Of a stretch of DNA of 64,000 bases, positions 22,440-34,167 are shown one piece after another. How positions within the stretch are numbered: position 1 is the stretch's first letter; each line of letters begins with the position of its first letter. A model generated the notes under the pieces. It had not been told where the DNA came from, made no database searches, and saw nothing but the letters and a program-made list of their open reading frames with translations. Source of the DNA: Microthyrium microscopicum (Eukaryota > Ascomycota > Dothideomycetes > Microthyriales > Microthyriaceae); the NCBI GenBank assembly GCA_010405405.1, contig MU004230.1, forward strand, positions 2,377,744 to 2,441,743, in the 5' to 3' direction. Made by a program: the position numbers and the translations under genes.

Positions 22440-22472
22440 CGTCACATTGCTCATTTCACTGCTTTCTTACGG
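22440..22472 (-). repeat. right TIR of the pogo-type element
   Basis: Less RIP-altered partner of the left TIR. The last 90 bp of the element keep near-normal composition. Confidence 0.75.
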
Positions 22473-22474
22473 TA

Positions 22475-23298
22475 GCTGGTGTGAACTGACTCGGCAATTA
22501 TCTCCAAAGCTTAAAAATACCGCTAGGCATGACATCAAGATCTGTTCGCGTCATCAGCTCCAGGATGTGAAACAAATCGTCTCTAGACTGTCAACATGAT
22601 GTTTGTTAACGATATATGAAGGAGAGAAACTTTGATCGAAACAAAGGCCATCGTTTGTCTCCGAAGAACTTCTCTCAGACCTTTTGCTTTTACACCAAAC
22701 TTTTTCGTAGCGCCCGGGTCGTTTAATGGATCTGCTCAAGGATCTCTACTGCATTCCCGTGCCTTGTCATGTCTCATATCGGTACGAATTGCCGACATCA
22801 CGTTGGAAGGCGAGATAATAGATTAAGTGTTGATATCAACCAAACTCTGGCGCTTACATCGAAGTTTTCCATCACCGGACTAAGCAATTATGTCAATATA
22901 AGTTGCGACGGCCGTCAAAGGTCATTCCTTTTTGGGAAGATATTTCCGCTTTGGAACCCTTTTCTTCTAATCAACAGCTAAAACTTACTTCCGTAAGATG
23001 TTTTTAGAACGATTTCAATTTGTATGCCGTAACCTCGTAGGGAAGCAGGTACACGCGCTCATAGCGCTAGAAGAAAGACGATTTGTGGGGACACAAGCTT
23101 TTGGTCTAGAAGTCAGGAAATACTCCGTAGCTTAAGCCTCCTTCCCAACGACTCATTGAAAGGATTCGGAGATTTTGTGAGCATCCACCTTCAAGCGCTT
23201 TCCAGTTTCAACGGTTTAAGCGCTTCGAGGAATGGAGATAATCCGATGCACAGTGCACGTGGACACTTTTCTAGCTGTAATCTGTTCCACCGCAACTC
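22475..23298. other. intergenic, no gene seen
   Basis: Normal-composition flank between the pogo-type element and the MITE. Only short frames on both strands. Confidence 0.5.
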
Positions 23299-23300
23299 TA

Positions 23301-23447
23301 CCGTTTTTACCCTTTCAGTTGGGCCACGGTAGCGCGGTTTTTTAGGCGAGGTTTGTCCGTGAGCAATAGCGAGTCACTGCCCAAGTTCAGAGCGCCACCA
23401 GCAAGAAAAAGCGCGCTACCGTGGCCCAACTGAAAGGGTAAAAACGG
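23301..23447. mobile_element. MITE, 147 bp, perfect 36-bp TIRs, TA target
   Basis: The first 36 bases (starting CCGTTTTTACCCTTTCAGTT and ending AGCGCG) are repeated exactly in reverse complement at the other end (23412-23447). About 75 bp lie between. TA flanks each side (23299-23300 and 23448-23449), as for Tc1/mariner elements. There is no coding capacity. Unlike the two large elements it shows no RIP damage, which fits RIP's need for longer duplications. Perfect arms suggest a young insertion. The CCGT terminus resembles that of the nearby pogo-type element, but the rest of the TIR differs. A transcript would fold into a long hairpin. Confidence 0.8.
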
Positions 23448-23449
23448 TA

Positions 23450-24296
23450 AGTTCATTGTTCCAGACATCGATCGCAAAATGCGATGATATCAAAATTCTC
23501 TTCCATCAGATCTCGGCCCTTTCCCCGTCTTGAACATCGCCGGACGCCCCACAAAGTGATTAACTGTAAACCGAATTCGCCCGAAGGCAGCCGTAAACCC
23601 CATCCCTCAATCACTAGAAACTCTCTTACAGCCATGGAATTGTTTCTATACAGCATCAGCTCTTCATCATGACAGTTATGCACACCCGCCAAACTTCCTC
23701 AAAAAGTGTGGCCGCCTGCCCCACTTCATTGTGCAGCAGCAATTCAAAAGCAACTCAATGTTCGAGCGGACGAATCTTCCTTTCGACTCAGCCTAGCCAC
23801 GACCGCAGAGCCGTTGACGCAATGCCGCATCGCAAAAACAGAGTGCGCGGCCACTCAACTGCCGCATATGAGCTGTTTCGATTGTGCCTTTCTGCAGGTC
23901 TCAGCTACGCTAGCCGATGTAGTTGATGAGGTTTGTATTTTGGTACATGAAAGATGCCAAACTGTCTTCGCGATCCTTCACTTGTTAGTCTTCGATTGAT
24001 CAAGTGAGATTTAAAGGCAAGCAAGGTTTGTAAGATATATATGTCGTATTTTTGATCGCTGCAGATAATGAACTACTAAGAACTACTAGTAAATGTGACA
24101 TGTCCATGTAGTCCTGCAGCCGCTCACAATCCTGCCGGTTCTCCAACTACATCCCGTCGATTACGTTCGAGTTTTCCAACCAGGTCTTTACGATCACCAA
24201 TTTGCTATACATGCCCATACAATGTTTCACCCAGAGAGTAATGCCGTATTCATACAAGTAAGGAGCTTGAAAAAGGAGTCATTTGAGGTTGGCATG
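23450..24296. other. intergenic, no gene seen
   Basis: Open frames of up to 97 codons overlap on the plus strand in 23669-23999 but have no conserved features. This is the 3' flank of the AA5 oxidase gene. Confidence 0.45.
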
Positions 24297-26952
24297 TCAT
24301 GTTGCTTGAGTCGTAACCATCACAAATTGTCCAATGCTCGGCACCCCATCGGCCAGTACAAACAACATGTAATATCCTGGCGGCGTGATGCTGCTGTTCG
24401 GAGGAACTGCAACGTTTATGAGCTGCGATCTGTCTCCAAGTTTGAATCCTGTATTGTCCAAATAAACCATACGATGGCCCATGTGTAAAGAATGGGTGAC
24501 GAAGCCGGTATGGTACAAGATTACCTGAAATGTCTTTACAGTGTAGTTTGGCAAGTCGAGTATGAGTTTGAATGCGCTGCCACCGGGAGTGATGGTCGGC
24601 GTGCCAGTAATTGTGAGGACTTGCACGTTTTTTGGACGGAGGTTTTTCTTGTCGCCGCTCAAGTATGACGGCGTGTATCGCTCGACTCTGAATTCCGTGA
24701 TAAACGGATTCTGTGGTGTGGGTTGGAGGAGGGGCATCTCAACTGGGCCTGAGCCAGCGACCAGGATTGCTCCATCTGGAAGCATGAGGCTTACAGAATG
24801 GTAGAGGCGAGGAATTTCGGATACTGCTCCTGTTGTCCATCGGGATCCCAAGGGCTGGTTAGGGTCATAAATAAGTGATTCTAAGGTTGGATTTGTTGCT
24901 TCTCCGAATCCTTGACCTCCTTGATTGGCACCGTTGAGCCAGAGAACTGTCCCATCCAGAAGCAGGTTGGCCTCCACCATAACTCTTCCTTCCGGCATTG
25001 CGTCAAGCTCCCAGGTAGGACTCGTTGATGAGAGTGGCTGGATGCGTCCACACGAAGCATCCGTGGGTGCCGTGATATCTTGGTACGGACCTCCACCACA
25101 AACAATGATGTCAGGCGCGTAGTTGTTGGCACTACTTAGGGGTAGCATGACTGAGCCTCCAGTATTCGGATACGTGCGATAATCTCCCAAAAGGTCCGGA
25201 AACTTGCTGATGACACCCAACTCTGCATTAAAACTTTGACTTGACTTTGCGGTAAACACAAAGAGATTCCCATCTTTCATTAAGTGAATGAACGGGTACA
25301 TGTAGTATGGCTGAGTCTCAACGAGAATGTCCATAATCTCTGATATACCGTTGGATATTCCATTCTGGTCCAAAATCTCAAATGTTGGGTTATTGTTTGC
25401 TGCAACAGAGGGATCGAGCCCGTTCAGGCTGCCAGAGGCAACGAATTGTCTTCCATCAGGTAGAATCTGGACTGATGGATACCAGCGAGGAGACGATAAT
25501 TGATTACCAGGCTCACTCCAACCCTGGCCGTCCAAGCTCGCATTATATACTAATCTCTTCAGATAGCGGATGCCTCTGAAGCCGTTACCAACAGTGGGGT
25601 CTATAAAGGTGAGCGGTGCATTTCCACCAACAGAGACGACTCGTCCATCGGCCAAATGCATACCGCCAGCACAGAAAGCATTTGTCTTGAGCGCCAGCGG
25701 CTGCGCCAAATTAGTGTCTGGATCATACTCGGATGAGTATGCGTACTGGCCATTGGGAAGTTTGAGTTGAGTATAGTTCTCGAATTTGTCAAGGAAAACA
25801 ACCTTTCCATTTGGAAGAAGAGCGGCATGCATAGCAGGTACGCCAGATTGTCCTACAACTTGAAAGGATCCTGGATTTGGATTGACTGGAGCTGCATGTG
25901 GTCCTGGTACTCCCACAATTGGTGCGTCGGTACAAGGCCCCGATTGGCAGCCTGGGCCGCAATGGGCATTACTTTCGAATGGTTAGCAGACTCACATTAT
26001 GCTACAGCTGAACCTACTCTGCTCCGCAGAACCCAAACATCGAACAACAGGGACCTTGCGGCCAATTGCCGCAATGCGTATCACCAAATTTGTTTCCACA
26101 AGAACCATCATTGGTGATATTGAAAGCTGGTAGTGGTAACGTCGGTTCTGAACCCACGGACGTCGACGGGGAAGCCGGGGTCTCTGGAGGACTCGGAGAG
26201 ATAGGTTCAGCTGAGCAATCAGACTGACACCCTTCACCACAGTGCGCCGGTCTTCCATTTGTTATCATATATATCGACCTTGACGAGGAGAAAACTTACG
26301 AGTTGCCGCACCAACCATGGGACGAGCAGCAACTGCCCGGAGACCAATTGCCACAAACCGTTCCTCCATTCGCTGACCCACATGTACCATCAGTTGTTGC
26401 TGGTTGCGTCACCGCTGGAGACTGGTTGGCAGTTGCTGTCTGTTCAGGCACGATACTCGCCGCCTGGGAGGAGGTGACAGACAGGACAAAGGTAGATTGT
26501 TGAGACGACTGGATCACAGCGTCGGCACTATTTGACGATTGACATGGTCCAGACTGACATCCGAAGCCGCAATGTGCACTCCTAAGGCTTGTGAGATATA
26601 CACGGATAAGAAAATGTTTTACTTACGAGCTGCCGCACCAGCCATGTAACGAACAGCATTCGCCATCTGGCCATGATCCACAGACGGTGTTCTCCTTGTG
26701 AAACCCACATGTTCCATCTGTTGTAACTTGTGCTGGTGGAGCTGGCGAAGAGACTTGACGTCGCTCCATCGCACTGTCAATTGGGACTGCTAGTCTGAAG
26801 TCTGCCTCACAGGACGTGCCAATGCAATGCTGGCCTTTGAGACATTTGTTGTACGCATCATCCTGGCTGCAAGCAGGCTGTACCCAAGTGAAGTTGATAT
26901 TTGCTAGTACGAGAGGTGTGATGCCAAAGATGGCTAGCATGAGCGTCTTCAT
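24297..26952 (-). CDS. secreted copper-radical oxidase (AA5, glyoxal-oxidase-like) with three CBM18 modules
   Basis: Four exons (26627-26952, 26300-26581, 26018-26251, 24297-25971), 838 residues. A signal peptide (MKTLMLAIFGITPLVLA) is followed by three type-1 chitin-binding modules of hevein type. Each has DG[TS]CG, then CG.W..G.CCS..G[WF]CG, then AHCG.GCQS. The second half is a galactose-oxidase-like seven-bladed propeller with a DUF1929-type C-terminal domain. Cys in NAFCAGGMHLADGR and Tyr in SPRWYPS would form the Cys-Tyr cofactor. Tyr-His in PRLYHSV and His in GFVTHSLHMG would bind copper. The expected reaction is oxidation of an alcohol or aldehyde with release of H2O2, outside the cell on chitin or the fungus's own wall. 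All three introns cut at the same point of a CBM18 module in phase 2. Substrate is not predictable from sequence. Confidence 0.9.
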
Positions 26953-27472
26953 CTTTAGGTTTGAATATGAGATGGTGATGAGAAGCGAATCGATGGTATG
27001 TTGGTATGATTGAGTGAAGAGTTGGTAGACAACAGATGGTAGTAGTTTGGTTCCAGAGCGCAGACACCAGAAAAAATTACAGAACAAGAAGGAAGGATGT
27101 AAACTGAAACGAGTGAACATTACCATAGAGAAAGGGGAAACTGCTACCAGCTATTGAAAGCAGGTAGCGTCGATCAGAGAAATTCGTGCGTTTAAGTAAG
27201 TTAATTCTTTCCTGATGGTGAAGCATGCAGGTGTTATGTCCTGTATGATCAGTCCTTGCTGCCGAGTCCGAGTACTTACTTTCAGACATCACGAATGCCC
27301 TCCTCCTTTCTAGAGTTCGTGACTTGCCATAGATTTGAAATGGCTTGTATATTATATACTAATGTCTACTTCGATAATACGGCTATTGCTTCGCTGCACA
27401 AATGTAACATGACACCCGAGCAATCCCGATTGTCGGATGGATAAGGAAGACTGATGGCATAGAATAGATGTT
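26953..27472. other. intergenic, promoter side of the AA5 gene
   Basis: Separates the AA5 oxidase from the GNAT gene, both on the minus strand. Pyrimidine-rich leader sequence near 26960-27060; no gene seen. Confidence 0.45.
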
Positions 27473-27958
27473 TTATTCTGTAGCTGTGTACTTGTATACC
27501 ATGCCCAGGCTGTTGGGCGCTGTTTCCACAAAGCCGTTGTTTGCATATAGTTTCCGTCCAGGTGGATCCGCTAAAAGGCTGATATACGGACTGGCAGGAA
27601 CACGTTCCTTGATTTCATTGAGCAGGTTGTTGATGATGATCTTGCCGAGTCCTTTGCGCTGATGGTCCGGATGCACTGCCATGTCGGCAATATGGAAGTA
27701 CCAGCCTCCATCTCCAATGATTCGACCCATGCCAATGACTTCTCCGCTTGGTTGATGAGTTATTATAACGCCTGAAAGTCATTAGTGCTGAATCACCACA
27801 GTACACACGGGACCAATCTTACCATACCAAGAGTTTGCTGGGACAGGTTCAGCCTGCTCTCTAGTCTTGGGGCTCAATCCAGAAATTTGTCGAAGATGCA
27901 TGTATGCCTCAATGGAGGGATATCCAGCGCTGGTGATGTACTCGTTTTCTGAAGACAT
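27473..27958 (-). CDS. GNAT-family N-acetyltransferase
   Basis: Exons 27823-27958 and 27473-27771 with a 51-bp intron (GTAAGA donor, TTTCAG acceptor); 144 residues. The GNAT fold is clear: strand 4 with HIADMAVHPDHQRKGLGKII carries the Q-R-K-G-L-G acetyl-CoA pyrophosphate loop, and LYANNGFVET is the usual end motif. It resembles small cytosolic acetyltransferases of the Ard1/aralkylamine type with PANSWYG and GMGRIIGDGGWYFHI. The substrate is unknown and may be a small amine or a peptide N-terminus. The start at MSSENEYITSAGYP is the first ATG with a sensible N-terminus. It is divergent from SPT16, about 0.9 kb away. Confidence 0.85.
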
Positions 27959-28865
27959 GATTTGAGTGATGACAAGTTTTGGGCAGGAGGGATTGGATGT
28001 GCTTTGTAAATCGCTCAATTTGGCAGATTGGCAGACTTGATGCAATAATGCTGTGAAGGTACTATATAAGCTATTTTGCTATGCAGCTCAATGGGAATGC
28101 GGCATCATGGCTCCAGACATCGGGCCGCAGATTGAACCAATTTAGGCATCCGATGGATTGATTATCAAGCAGACCTTTGGCTTCAAAACACTCTGACTCA
28201 CTTAGAACAAAGTTAGTATCTACATATGAGGTAAGTGATGAAAAATGGCAGGTTGAAGCAGTCTAGAATGTCGACATTAGGCTGCACACCACCCCTGTCA
28301 TCGTCCTTCGCGAGTCGGAGTTTGAACTGGAGCCCGGCCGTCTGCATCTGGTGGGCAACATGATTGTGGATGGTACCCATCAGCCATTATGCTTGATCAT
28401 TGATGACAGAAAAGTACCTTGCAAAAAACATGAAATATAGAGAAAACTAAAAGTTGAGCCACCTCAACGTTTGAAATCGTAGAAAACCCCTATTGAGGAA
28501 GGCGATATAAAAGTCGAAGATCACGTGGTTCAGCGCGTGGTTCAGTGACGCGACTCCAATTACATCGCGACTTTTTGCCAATTACTCCTCAAACCATCCC
28601 ATTATTGCCTTTGTCCATCTTCTTCATCAGAATAATTCTAAATTTCGCGCAACTGCAAGGTTCTTAGTTCCTTGCTACAAAGTACGTCATGAAATAATTG
28701 ACACTCTTCCGCCTCAAAGCCGCGATGTCTATTTTATAGCTAACACTTGCGCAGCTCACTAGCCGGAGCTTGCTCCTCCAAACCTCACTTCCTACTTCAC
28801 TCCAAGCGCATAACATCTACCACAAACAACATCACTAGTCAGCGTTGACAGCTGCATAACTAAAC
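27959..28865. other. divergent intergenic region, GNAT / SPT16
   Basis: Holds the two promoters. A short tandem CGTGGTTCAG repeat lies near 28525-28545 and pyrimidine-rich leader sequence precedes the SPT16 ATG. No gene seen. Confidence 0.45.
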
Positions 28866-31800
28866 ATGGCCGACGATGGCGGAATTACGATGAACGCAGA
28901 GCAGTTCCACACTCGGCTCTCAACCTTTTGCACCGCATGGAAGAATGACAAGCGTGCCGGAGATGCCATCTTTGGTGGCGCAGGCTCCATCGTCATTCCC
29001 GTGGGCAAAGCTACAGATACTACCTACACCAAAACTGCTTCATTCCAGGTTAGCATACAATCTCTGGACGAGATGATTAAAGTCCTCTGTGGTTATAATT
29101 GCTAATGAATTCTAGATGTGGCTTTTTGGATACGAGTTCCCTTCTGTTATCATGGCTCTCACTCCAGAGGCATTCCATATTATTGCCACCAAGAAAAAGG
29201 CCAAGCACCTCGAAAAGCTTGCAAAAGGCAAGATTCCTGTGAAGATTTACATTCGCGCGAAAGACGCCGAAGAAAACGAGAAACAGTTCAAGGATCTACT
29301 CGAGGTTGCCAAGAGCGGTGGGGATAAAGTTGGAACGTTGACAAAAGAAACCCCCGAAGGTTCACTTCCTGCTGAGTGGCTAAAATACTGGGACGACAAC
29401 AAGGACGGTCTCGAGGAAGTCGACATTGCTCAGGCAATCTCGACTGCAGCTCTTGCTATCAAAGATGAGACCGAGCTACGGTCAACCCGGGATGCCTCCC
29501 GTGCATCCTCAAAGATTCTCCAATCCTACTTTGTCGAAGAAATGGCTGGTATTCTTGATGAGGAAAAGAAAATCAGTCACGCTGCTTTGGCTTCAAAAGT
29601 GAGTGAAGTCATTGACAAAGACAAATTCTGGGCCAAGCAAAGCATCTCCAAAGCCTTCGATTCCTCTGGTCTAGATTGGGCTACAATGCCCAAGATTTAC
29701 AGTGGCGGTATTTATGATCTTGATTTCAAAACTGAGCCAGATCAAAAGATCCTCCACGCTGGAACCATTGTAGCTGGTGTCGGCATGCGTTATAACACCT
29801 ACTCCTCGTTGGTTGCACGTAGCTACCTTGTGGACCCGACCAAAACCCAGGAAGCAAACTACAAGTTGCTCTTGTCGGTGCACGAACAAGTTATCAAGTC
29901 AATCAAAGATGGTGTCACGGCCAAGGACCTTTACGCCAAGGCCATTGCCGCAGTCAAGGCCAAAAAACCCGAACTAGCGGACAAGTTCCTCAAATCCGTC
30001 GGGTACGGGATCGGAATTGAGACATTGGATTCCACCCTTCAACTCACAGCCAAATCAGCACGAACCCTTAAGGACGGAATGACTCTCGTTATCCAGACCG
30101 GGTTCACCGACCTTGACAACAAAGATTCAAAGGACAAGCGTAACCAGACATACTCCTTGACCTTGGCTGATACAGTCCGTGTGACTATCTCGGACGCGGC
30201 CATCTTCACCAAAGATGTCTCCTCCGATTGGGACAGCGTTTCATTCTTCTTCAAAGATGACGAGGAGCCAACACCAAAGAAGGTTGTTCATCGTGATTCA
30301 CGCATTGGAGGCGTGGCACAGCAAAATATCAAGTCAACTAGACTTCGCCAAGAACGCCAGGCAAATCATGACCCGCAGAAGGAGATGAAATTAAGAGAAC
30401 ATCAGAAAGAGCTGCATGAACGCCGTTTAAAACAGGGTCTTGAGAAGTACTCCAAGAAAAGCAACTCAGCGAATGGCAGCGATGAAAAGACTTTCAAGCA
30501 ATTCGAGTCTTACAAACGTGATGAACAAATCCCTTCTAAGGTAAAGGAAATGGGCATCTGTCTCGATCAAAAGGCTTCCACTGTCATTCTGCCAATCATG
30601 GGCCGCCCAGTCCCATTTCACATCAACACGATCAAAAACGCTAGCTCCACTTCTGAAGGCGACTTTACTTCTCTCCGCATCAACTTCTTATCTCCCGGTC
30701 AAGGTGTTGGTCGCAAAGACGACATGCCCTTTGAAGATCCCAATGCTCAGTTCGTGAGAAGCTTGACATATCGATCCCACGATGCTTCGCGTATGGAGAA
30801 GCTTTCCCAACAGATCACGGAAATGAAGAAGGAAGCTGTGCGTCGTGATCAAGAGAAGAAGCAGATGGAAGATGTTATTGAGCAGGACAAACTCGTTGCC
30901 GAGCGTCGCCCTCAGAAGCTGGACAACGTATACTTACGTCCCAATATCGATACGAAACGCGTTGCCGGTCACATTGAAATACATACCAATGGTATCCGCT
31001 ATGTTCATGGCAACACAAACAGTCAGCTCAATAGGACTACTGTTGATGTGCTCTTCAACAACGTCAAACACATGTTCTTTCAACCCACAACTGGAGAGAT
31101 GATTGTACTCATCCATTTCCATTTGCACAATCCCATCATGATTGGAAAGCGCAAGACGAAAGATGTACAATTCTTCCGAGAGGCCACAGACATGGCATTT
31201 GACGAGACTGGCACACGTAAGCGCAAGCATCGCTATGGTGACGAGGACGAGTTTGAGCAGGAACAAGAAGAGAAGCGACGCCGAAATGACCTCGACAAAC
31301 TCTTCAAGGGCTTTGCCCAAAAAATTGAGGCATCTGCCCCTGTGGACACATTGAAGACCGATATTCCCATACGCAAGCTCGGCTTCAACGGTGTTCCTAG
31401 CCGTTCCAACGTCCTAGTTCTGCCAACTCCCGATGCTCTAGTTCAACTAACTGAACCACCCTTCTTAGTCGTCACTCTTTTGGATATTGAGTTTGTTCAT
31501 CTCGAGCGCGTTACTGTAAGTTGTCAATAATTCTTTCTCCCATTCAATCTACTAATCTCTGGCAGTTCGGGCTCAAGAATTTTGACATGGTCATTATCTT
31601 CAAGGACTTCTCTCGCCCGGTGCAGCACGTGAATACCATTCCTGTTGAATCCCTCGACGCAGTCAAAGAGTGGCTCGACAGCTGCGAAATCCCCTTCCAC
31701 ACCGGAACACTCAATCTCCAGTGGAACACTATCATGAAGACTGTCACCGCTGATCCTCATGCGTTCTTCGCTGAGGGAGGCTGGCGCTTCCTATCCTCCG

Positions 31801-32087
31801 AATCAGATGATGAGGGCGCTGATGAGAGCGAGGAAGAGAGTGCCTTTGAAATGTCCGGGGATGACTTTGGCTCCGAGGCGAGCAGTGAAGAGGAGAGCGA
31901 CTTTGACGAGAATGCCAGCCAAGATGCTGATGATGATGATGTGAGTGATATCAGCGAGGCTCCCAGCTGGGAAGAGCTTGATCGCAAGGCGGCTGCTAAA
32001 GATCGTAATGGTGATCTTGATGAGGAAGAGGATAGGCCAAAGAAGAGCAAGGGTAAGAGTGCGCCCTCGAACAAGCGCAAGCGTTAG
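28866..32087 (+). CDS. SPT16: FACT complex histone chaperone subunit Spt16
   Basis: Exons 28866-29048, 29116-31515 and 31566-32087; introns of 67 and 50 bp; 1034 residues, the normal length for fungal Spt16. Domains: N-terminal lobe (to about residue 165), inactive M24 aminopeptidase-like lobe (about 180-440), the middle domain with tandem PH folds (about 540-920; [19 protein letters not shown] and [15 protein letters not shown] are typical), and a very acidic C-terminal tail from about 945, ending in a basic stretch. With Pob3 and an HMG protein it disassembles and rebuilds nucleosomes during transcription and replication in the nucleus. Start: the ATG opens [18 protein letters not shown], matching orthologues. 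A single-copy essential gene, with nothing odd. Confidence 0.97.
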
Positions 32088-32640
32088 ATTGTGCCCTAGT
32101 TCGTAACGGCTGCTCCTGAAGCGTTGGTGGCTGTTGTTCTATTGATTGCGATTTTTATCGGCTGAAGAAAGTGTTCTTGTTTGTAATAACGGCCTTCACA
32201 GCGTCCTGCTGCTTGATTATAAAATGATAGTCATTGCTTTGCATATCCTTTATCTCATCTACCCAATTGCTATCAATGCGCTTACAGTGTGACACAAAGC
32301 ACTACAAAGTGGAACACAATCAGACTATCAATAATCGCAGCTATTTCATCTTACATATGAACAATCTAAGCTGTGGACTATCTAGAACGGAAGGAATCGC
32401 TCAAGAGCGCTGCCGACTTCATTCTTCACTCTCTACAAGAGACGGCTACAGCAATCGGTGGTTCATCTGCAACGCCTGTTTACATGTGCTTGCTGGTTCG
32501 AGAGGCGCCAATTCCTATATACAGGCCAGTGACTTACTAGACCTTCTACGACGCAGTCTGAGCCAAGTCTGAAATTCACGGAGCATCAGTAGTGACGGCA
32601 GGAAAAGTTAGGTGGTCAACATCGTCCATGTTGAAGTGAC
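32088..32640. other. intergenic, no gene seen
   Basis: 3' flank of SPT16 and distal upstream region of family A copy 2. A frame of 112 codons on the plus strand (32234-32572) has no motif and atypical composition. Confidence 0.45.
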
Positions 32641-32667
32641 TAGCACCTAAAATTCGCCAGTCACTAC
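32641..32667 (+). promoter_or_regulatory. partial match to family A upstream block (copy 2)
   Basis: TAGCACCTAAAATTCGCCAG followed by TCACTAC resembles the TAGCACCTGGAATTGCGAAG element of copy 3, but it lies about 310 bp before the start codon and matches less well. Possible shared regulatory site. Confidence 0.35.
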
Positions 32668-32704
32668 ATTTTACCTCCTTGGAAGAATCTGGATACCTAC
32701 TCGA

Positions 32705-32713
32705 GTATATATA
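32705..32713 (+). promoter_or_regulatory. TATA-like element upstream of family A copy 2
   Basis: TATATATAA about 265 bp before the ATG at 32976; a strong TATA match, but the leader would be long. Confidence 0.4.
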
Positions 32714-32975
32714 ACAAGCTCAAGTGAATCATCTGCTTTCTCCTGCAGTGAAACTAATCGGTCACCTCTTCAATATCGTCCCTATAAAACATTTCGAGAA
32801 TCAACATGAAGTTCGTCTTCTCCAACTCCTTCCACCCAACTTCTTCCACCACTCAGCTTTTCAAACACCCGTCATTTTCGTCCTTGCATCAAATCGCTAT
32901 CAGAACGCAAACCGCATCAAAGTACCCGCCACTCTCAAAAAGTTGAAACAAAAAAAAGAACAGCAACTACCAGCA

Positions 32976-33347
32976 ATGACTATTCCAGAGGTTCGTAACG
33001 ATGTTCCCACGGAAAACGAGATCTGGGCCTTGAAAGACCACATCAGCCACGTTCGGATTACCTTACGAGGCCTGATCGACTGCCTGCCTGAAGAAGAGGA
33101 TTCACTTACACCAATTCCCGATGAAGTCACTCACGACAACCTTGAGGAGATGTCAGGCCTTCCTATCTTCTCTCGCCAATACATAGGACGTATACACGCG
33201 GAAACCAATCTGGCGCGTATCTATATGTCCGACGATGCTCTGGAGTCATGTGTGCGACTTTCGATTGCGCACATGATACTCCAGGGAGCAGAAGGGGCTA
33301 CTCTTCGATTGCAGAGCACAATTGAATTTCAGGAGATGATAGAGTAG
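32976..33347 (+). CDS. family A protein, copy 2, short (unknown function)
   Basis: Intronless frame for 123 residues from MTIPEVRNDVPTENEIW. The region FSRQYIGRIHAETNLARIYM and the segment after it (LESCVRLSIAHMILQGAEGA) align with SRQYLRRIVNEANLALDLML and the C-terminal part of copy 3. The N-terminal MREE..PTNAAGEE block is missing, although VPTENEI may be its remnant. The open frame continues upstream to an ATG at 32724 without a stop (207 residues), but that part looks like leader. The short size could mean loss of the N-terminus. It lies between SPT16 and copy 3, both on the same strand. Confidence 0.6.
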   Translation: MTIPEVRNDVPTENEIWALKDHISHVRITLRGLIDCLPEEEDSLTPIPDEVTHDNLEEMSGLPIFSRQYIGRIHAETNLARIYMSDDALESCVRLSIAHMILQGAEGATLRLQSTIEFQEMIE

Positions 33348-34167
33348 GTCCAGCTGGGGACACTGCTCTGTGCAAGGAGATTGGAGTTGTCGCTGCAGTT
33401 GTGCACAAAACGGCATAGAATCACGGTATGTTAGCAACTATTCTCTCAAAGTTCAAGGCGGCTAACACTTTCTTCAGCGATGTGAACGTTGGTTGGTTCT
33501 GTTTCCTACAATCCATATTGCGAAATGGTATCAAAAATGATGAGGATGGATACTATACAATAATTCACAAGCATTGCTGTAAACTTGATGTTCAAGCGCG
33601 AGACATTCGAGTCATGAGTACTAGATTCTCAACCGTTTGACAGAATGATTGGTGCTCTCCCATAGATTATGAAATCTGCCATCAAATCTCACGGTATAGA
33701 GTGACCATGTACTGTACCGAGTCCTGTTCATGCAGATATAAGCTGTCCATTTTTTATTTCCCTGGAATTTCTGATCTCCTGCTGCCTTGGATGGTACCGG
33801 GAAGACGGCGAAAGAAATCAATCTGCGACGGTCTCAACATGCTTGCCTGTCTTCGCCCGAGCCTAATTGTTTGCTTGATCCACAGGCACACCAACTCTAT
33901 TTGTCCCAGTGATTAGATTCTTTGACAAAGGCAATTGCAAAGAAAAGGAAGGTACATAAATGGTGATACCCATTTTAGCACCTCGTACGCTGGCACAAAG
34001 AGTTCGCCTGAAGCGATATACATCAAGTTGTTGACTGAACTATAAATTCATAATGAGACGTTTCGCCCGTGTCAAGACAGTCGAAACTATCGATATAGAG
34101 ATTAACAACCAGAATGTTTCGTCCAGTATATACAAAAGATTCTACTTTAATCCATCATTTTGTCGCT
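33348..34167. other. intergenic between family A copies 2 and 3
   Basis: No gene seen. A possible 3'-untranslated intron starts at about 33426 (GGTATGTTAG) and could end near 33477. The rest is AT-moderate sequence with short frames. Confidence 0.4.

Larger units (their letters stand above)
19219..22472 (+). mobile_element. pogo/Fot-type (Tc1-mariner) DNA transposon, RIP-degenerated
   Basis: A 3254-bp AT-rich element flanked by TA on both sides (19217-19218 and 22473-22474), with 33-bp terminal inverted repeats. CpA and TpG are depleted as after RIP. Plus-strand remnants match the DDE_1 transposase pattern. N-x-D-K-I-L-I-P-F at 20444-20470 fits a damaged N-M-D-E-T-P motif with the first catalytic Asp. 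VDIGSKTIAIYTYKDKDKKR begins near 20498. ITIVLT at about 20557 fits the TVVLT strand. A-x-N-N-N-K-L-I-Q-x-x-L-K-E-V near 20710-20755 fits the K-G-W-M...W-L-E-V segment. In-frame stops lie where Trp or Gln would be expected. The length exceeds the roughly 1.9 kb usual for Fot1, so the element may carry extra sequence. Confidence 0.75.

Noticed and set aside
12274-22472. AT-rich islands as LTR retrotransposons
   Set aside because: Both islands end in inverted, not direct, repeats, with 9-bp and TA target duplications and DNA-transposase remnants.
31757-32080. Ser-rich minus frame at the SPT16 3' end
   Set aside because: Shadow of the acidic C-terminal tail (GAN codons read in reverse).
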